This document shows, piece by piece, positions 60,792 to 64,000 of a stretch of 64,000 nucleotides of DNA. The DNA is taken from NCBI RefSeq assembly GCF_020463795.1, contig NZ_CP080025.1:809001-873000 (forward strand). The letters run 5' to 3'. A program made the position numbers and the translations under genes. Below the pieces are notes generated by a model, which saw only the letters and a program-made list of their open reading frames with translations, ran no database searches and had not been told where the DNA came from. The stretch's first letter is position 1. Every line of letters starts with the position of its first letter. The DNA comes from Echinicola marina. Its GTDB lineage: Bacteria; Bacteroidota; Bacteroidia; Cytophagales; Cyclobacteriaceae.

Positions 60792-62045
60792 ATGCCATAT
60801 CTATTCACTTCGGAGTCTGTATCAGAAGGACATCCTGATAAAATATCTGACCAGATTTCTGATGCGCTCATTGATAACTTTTTAGCTTTTGATCCAAAGT
60901 CCAAGGTTGCCTGTGAAACATTGGTCACTACCGGGCAGGTAGTATTGGCAGGTGAAGTTAAGTCTGACACCTACCTGGATGTTCAAAAAATTGCCAGGGA
61001 TGTGATCAATAGAATCGGCTACACCAAAGGAGAGTACATGTTTGACGGTAATTCCTGTGGAGTGCTTTCCGCTATTCATGAACAGTCTCCAGACATCAAC
61101 CAAGGCGTGGACAGGACCAGTCCTGAAGAGCAAGGTGCAGGTGATCAAGGAATGATGTTTGGCTATGCCACCAATGAGACCGAGAACTATATGCCTTTGG
61201 CATTGGACCTATCCCACAGGCTGTTGAAGGAGCTGGCCAAACTCAGAAGAGAAAACCAAGAAATCAAATACCTGAGGCCAGATGCCAAAGCTCAGGTAAC
61301 CATAGAATACAGTGATGACAATGTTCCCCAAAAAATCAAGGCCATTGTTATTTCTACCCAACATGACGATTTCGCCGATGAGCCAACCATGCTTGCCAAA
61401 ATCAAGGAAGACTTGATCAATATTTTGGTACCTAGGGTAAAAGCACAACTGATTCCTGAAATACAGACTTTGTTTACCGATGACATCACCTACCACATTA
61501 ATCCAACGGGGAAATTTGTGATTGGTGGACCTCATGGTGATGCTGGGCTGACAGGAAGAAAGATCATTGTGGACACTTATGGAGGTAAAGGTGCTCACGG
61601 TGGTGGAGCATTCTCAGGAAAAGACCCTTCCAAAGTAGACCGCTCTGCGGCTTATGCTACCAGACATATTGCCAAAAACATGGTCGCTGCAGGCATAGCT
61701 GACGAGGTATTGGTGCAAGTTTCATATGCTATCGGTGTCGCTGAACCAATGGGCATCTATATCAATACTTATGGCACAGCCAAAGTCGATATGACAGATG
61801 GAGAAATTGCCAAGCTTATTGAGCAAATATTTGACATGAGACCTTATGCCATTGAGCAAAGGCTGAGACTAAGAAACCCCATCTATGAAGAAACTGCCGC
61901 ATACGGCCATATGGGCAGAACCAATGAAGTAGTGAGAAAGACCTTTGTGTCTCCTGATGGGACTTCCATCACATTGGACGTGGAACTCTTCACTTGGGAG
62001 AAATTGGATTTTGTAGATACGATCAAAAAAGCATTTAAGTTATAA
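60792..62045 (+). CDS. metK: S-adenosylmethionine synthetase
   Basis: 417 residues. [33 protein letters not shown] (ATP/methionine loop) and [16 protein letters not shown] (P-loop-like) are intact; length slightly longer than E. coli MetK. Supplies SAM for the lipA, hemW and rsmI products in this window. Own spacer upstream (151 bp) and a terminator downstream, so it is monocistronic. I could not identify a SAM riboswitch. Confidence 0.98.
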   Translation: MPYLFTSESVSEGHPDKISDQISDALIDNFLAFDPKSKVACETLVTTGQVVLAGEVKSDTYLDVQKIARDVINRIGYTKGEYMFDGNSCGVLSAIHEQSPDINQGVDRTSPEEQGAGDQGMMFGYATNETENYMPLALDLSHRLLKELAKLRRENQEIKYLRPDAKAQVTIEYSDDNVPQKIKAIVISTQHDDFADEPTMLAKIKEDLINILVPRVKAQLIPEIQTLFTDDITYHINPTGKFVIGGPHGDAGLTGRKIIVDTYGGKGAHGGGAFSGKDPSKVDRSAAYATRHIAKNMVAAGIADEVLVQVSYAIGVAEPMGIYINTYGTAKVDMTDGEIAKLIEQIFDMRPYAIEQRLRLRNPIYEETAAYGHMGRTNEVVRKTFVSPDGTSITLDVELFTWEKLDFVDTIKKAFKL

Positions 62046-62049
62046 TTTT

Positions 62050-62077
62050 AAAAAGCGGCTCGAGGGCCGCTTTTTTT
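62050..62077 (+). terminator. rho-independent terminator after metK
   Basis: 9-bp stem AAAAGCGGC (62051-62059) / GCCGCTTTT (62066-62074) with a 6-nt loop, then T to 62077. It may also act for the convergent ddl gene. Confidence 0.88.
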
Positions 62078-62138
62078 ATCCCCAATTCCATAAATCTGGA
62101 TTTTTTTTAGCCTATACCTTTATAGATAGCACAGCCCA

Positions 62139-63131
62139 TCATTCCTTGAACATCTCCTCAATGATCTCCGTATAAAACTCCTTCACGGATTTTCCGATTG
62201 CCCTTACCTGTTGGGAAATCAAGCTGGTCTCTGTTTGCCCGGGAACGGTATTGATTTCGATAAAGAATATCTTTCCAGTTTCATGCTCTATGAAATAATC
62301 CATCCTCACCGCACCTTTACAGTTCAGCTTGAGGTATACTTTTTCCGCCACCTTTTTCACCCGTTCCACTTCTTCTTCACTCATTCTTCCAGGCGTAATT
62401 TCTTCAGTCACCCCTGCAGTGTACTTTGCCTCAAAATCAAAAAACTCCTTGGAACTCACGATCTCCGTTGCAGGTAATACTATCACCTTCCCATCCACCA
62501 TATAGATTCCTATAGAAAACTCCCTCCCAGACACAAATTCCTCCACCAACACTTGGCTGTCTTCTGCAAAAGCTTTATCCAAAGCTTCCTGAACCTCATC
62601 CAGCTTTTTCACCTTGCTCATGCCTATGCTACTTCCTCCACTGTTGGGTTTCACAAAATATGGTAGCCTCAGTTCCTCTATTACTCTTTGGGTATTCTTT
62701 GGACTATTTTTAAACAATTGTAAAGACTTGGCCACGTTCAAATCTTCTATATCCTGAACGATAGCCTTGGTATATCCCTTGTTCATGGTAATGGATGAAG
62801 TAATCGCATCACAGGTGGTATAGGGCAACCCTAGCATATCAAAATAACCTGCCAATTTACCATCTTCTCCGGGTGAACCATGAAGAATATTAAAAATCCC
62901 ATCGAACGTGATTTTCTCACCATTAGGGCTAATGGAAAAATCATTTAAATCCACAGGAACTCGACCTCCAGTCTCTCCCTCATGGTACCAGCGCCCCTTT
63001 TCAATGATGATCTTGTAGACATCATATTTATCCAAATCAATATTTTTTTCAACTACAGCGGCACTTTTCAGAGAAACCACTGCTTCACCGGTAAACCCAC
63101 CAGTTACCAATGCAATTTTCTTCTTCATCAT
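62139..63131 (-). CDS. ddl: D-alanine--D-alanine ligase
   Basis: 330 residues, ATP-grasp enzyme making the D-Ala-D-Ala end of peptidoglycan precursors. LVTGGFTGEAVVSL, NILHGSPGEDGKLAGYFDMLGLPYTTCD, VKPNSGGSSIGMSKV, RMDYFIEHETGKIFFIEINTVPGQTETS match Ddl domains in order. The GSSIG loop and the R-EINTVPG end are intact. Transcribed away from the DPP-IV gene. Confidence 0.96.
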   Translation of the reverse strand: MMKKKIALVTGGFTGEAVVSLKSAAVVEKNIDLDKYDVYKIIIEKGRWYHEGETGGRVPVDLNDFSISPNGEKITFDGIFNILHGSPGEDGKLAGYFDMLGLPYTTCDAITSSITMNKGYTKAIVQDIEDLNVAKSLQLFKNSPKNTQRVIEELRLPYFVKPNSGGSSIGMSKVKKLDEVQEALDKAFAEDSQVLVEEFVSGREFSIGIYMVDGKVIVLPATEIVSSKEFFDFEAKYTAGVTEEITPGRMSEEEVERVKKVAEKVYLKLNCKGAVRMDYFIEHETGKIFFIEINTVPGQTETSLISQQVRAIGKSVKEFYTEIIEEMFKE

Positions 63132-63335
63132 AACAGTAAAGTTAAATGTAAGTTTTGAAAAATGGTATAACTAATGGCTGCTCTTGTTAAAAAGAATATT
63201 CCGTATATTCCAATTTTTTCCATGATTCATTCAGAGGCTAACATTTTTGAATACAGCCAATTATCCAGCCCAAACTTATTCTTCATGCCTTTTTCATTAT
63301 ATTTAGCCCGCAGAATAAAAATCCTGAATATAATT

Positions 63336-64000
63336 ATGAACCAAGTAAAATTATTTGCCATTATGGCTATAGTGATGGGTATGTGCTATCAAGGCCTTGC
63401 ACAACAAAAAAAGGTCTCCCTAGAATCCATTTTCAAAGAAGGTGTTTTTGCACAAAAATCAGTTGGTGGAATCAACTGGATGAAAGATGGTCAATATTAT
63501 AGCTCCCTCAAAAGAGAACATGGAGCCCCTCAAGTGGTAAAAATCAACGTTTCCACCGGAGAAGAAGAAGCCGTATTGATCAACGGTGAAAAACTGGGCA
63601 TCAACTTCACCAGCTATTCCTTCAATAATGATGAAACCAAAGCACTAGTAGCCACTGAAGTAGAAAGTATCTATAGAAGATCTACCAAAGGCATTTTTTA
63701 TGTAATTGACCTAGCTACAGGTGCTAGCCAAAAATTGATGAATGGAGAAAAAATTTCTTATGCCACACTCTCTCCTGACAATAGCAAGGTCGCCTTTGTA
63801 AAGGACAATAACCTTTACTATATCAGTCTAGAGGACAATACTGTACACCAGATCACCCGTGATGGAAAGTGGAACCATATTATCAATGGCTCAGCTGACT
63901 GGGTCTATGAAGAAGAATTCTCCATGGCGCAAGCGTTTAAATGGTCTCCTGACGGAAAGAAGATCGCCTTTATCCGATTTGATGAATCAGAAGTACCTGA
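63336..64000 (+). CDS. dipeptidyl peptidase IV-like S9 peptidase, N-terminal part (cut by window edge)
   Basis: From the ATG at 63336 the frame is open to the window edge (221 residues). Signal peptide (about 1-22, CYQGLAQQ). The remaining part is the start of an eight-bladed propeller (GINWMKDGQYYSSLKREHG, YATLSPDNSKVAFVKDNNLYY) and has the DWVYEEEFSMAQAFKWSPDGKKIAF segment that holds the double-Glu substrate anchor of DPP-IV. The catalytic hydrolase domain lies beyond the window. Confidence 0.88.
   Translation, partial: MNQVKLFAIMAIVMGMCYQGLAQQKKVSLESIFKEGVFAQKSVGGINWMKDGQYYSSLKREHGAPQVVKINVSTGEEEAVLINGEKLGINFTSYSFNNDETKALVATEVESIYRRSTKGIFYVIDLATGASQKLMNGEKISYATLSPDNSKVAFVKDNNLYYISLEDNTVHQITRDGKWNHIINGSADWVYEEEFSMAQAFKWSPDGKKIAFIRFDESEVP

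Overview
The window is chromosomal DNA of a Bacteroidota bacterium, most likely order Cytophagales and close to Cyclobacteriaceae (Algoriphagus/Echinicola/Cyclobacterium type). This is inferred from gene content and order, not from a search. The signs are the type IX secretion/gliding genes (porP/sprF, gldK-L-M-N, porW/sprE), DUF4271 and DUF6089 proteins, an F-ATPase operon without atpD/atpC, AT-rich DNA, and promoters of the TTTG...TAnnTTTG type. Most of the window is ordinary, densely packed housekeeping sequence. No prophage, insertion sequence, rRNA or CRISPR array is visible.

Layout. 1-2030: OsmC-like gene (cut by the left edge), an outer-membrane-like protein, lipA. 2084-9081 (minus): M23 peptidase, bactofilin, two small AtpI/AtpZ-like membrane proteins, then atpB-E-F-H-A-G. 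9167-16026 (plus): porW/sprE, PBP1A, uvrC. 16076-25389 (minus): BamA/TamA-like protein, DUF4271, hemD-like, porP/sprF, gldK, gldL, gldM, gldN, i.e. the T9SS outer-membrane ring and motor genes. 25434-34938: hemW, DUF721, DUF4197 (minus), then a PP2C phosphatase/STAS/HATPase partner-switching trio and three overlapping SurA-type periplasmic chaperone genes. 35023-40463 (minus): a 1437-residue AsmA-like protein and pheS. 40464-42232: a 1.77-kb island with no protein gene. 42233-49525: rluD-like, PLP enzyme, a 1.1-kb gene desert, DUF2179, MFS, hemH, DUF4168, thioredoxin. 49587-58312 (minus): envelope operon (yqeY, cvpA, pabA, CBS, nadK, DUF6089, uppS, bamA, two skp/ompH). 58377-64000: pdxJ, alpha/beta hydrolase, rsmI-like, metK, ddl (minus), and a DPP-IV-like gene cut by the right edge.

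The notable part is the island at 40464-42232. On the minus strand it carries three separate tRNA-like genes, each with its own TAnnTTTG -7 box and its own rho-independent terminator. Two are 124-nt class II tRNA-like molecules 480 bp apart. They fold into a full cloverleaf (7-bp acceptor, Leu-like D arm, 17-nt anticodon arm with loop CTGTCTC, perfect T arm) but have a 55-nt variable region, a GUC anticodon in a leucine-like body, and an unusual U37. In the inner variable-arm hairpin, six of the seven differences between the copies form three compensatory base-pair changes and the seventh lies in a bulge, so the structure appears to be under selection. The third is a 67-nt minimal version: acceptor and T arm only, with the D and anticodon arms replaced by a linker bearing a 10-nt match to the Shine-Dalgarno consensus. 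I know no described family that fits this set.

Functional themes: envelope biogenesis (BamA, Skp, SurA, PBP1A, UppS, Ddl, M23/bactofilin), T9SS secretion and gliding, energy (F-ATPase), and cofactors (lipoate, heme, PLP, NAD, SAM).
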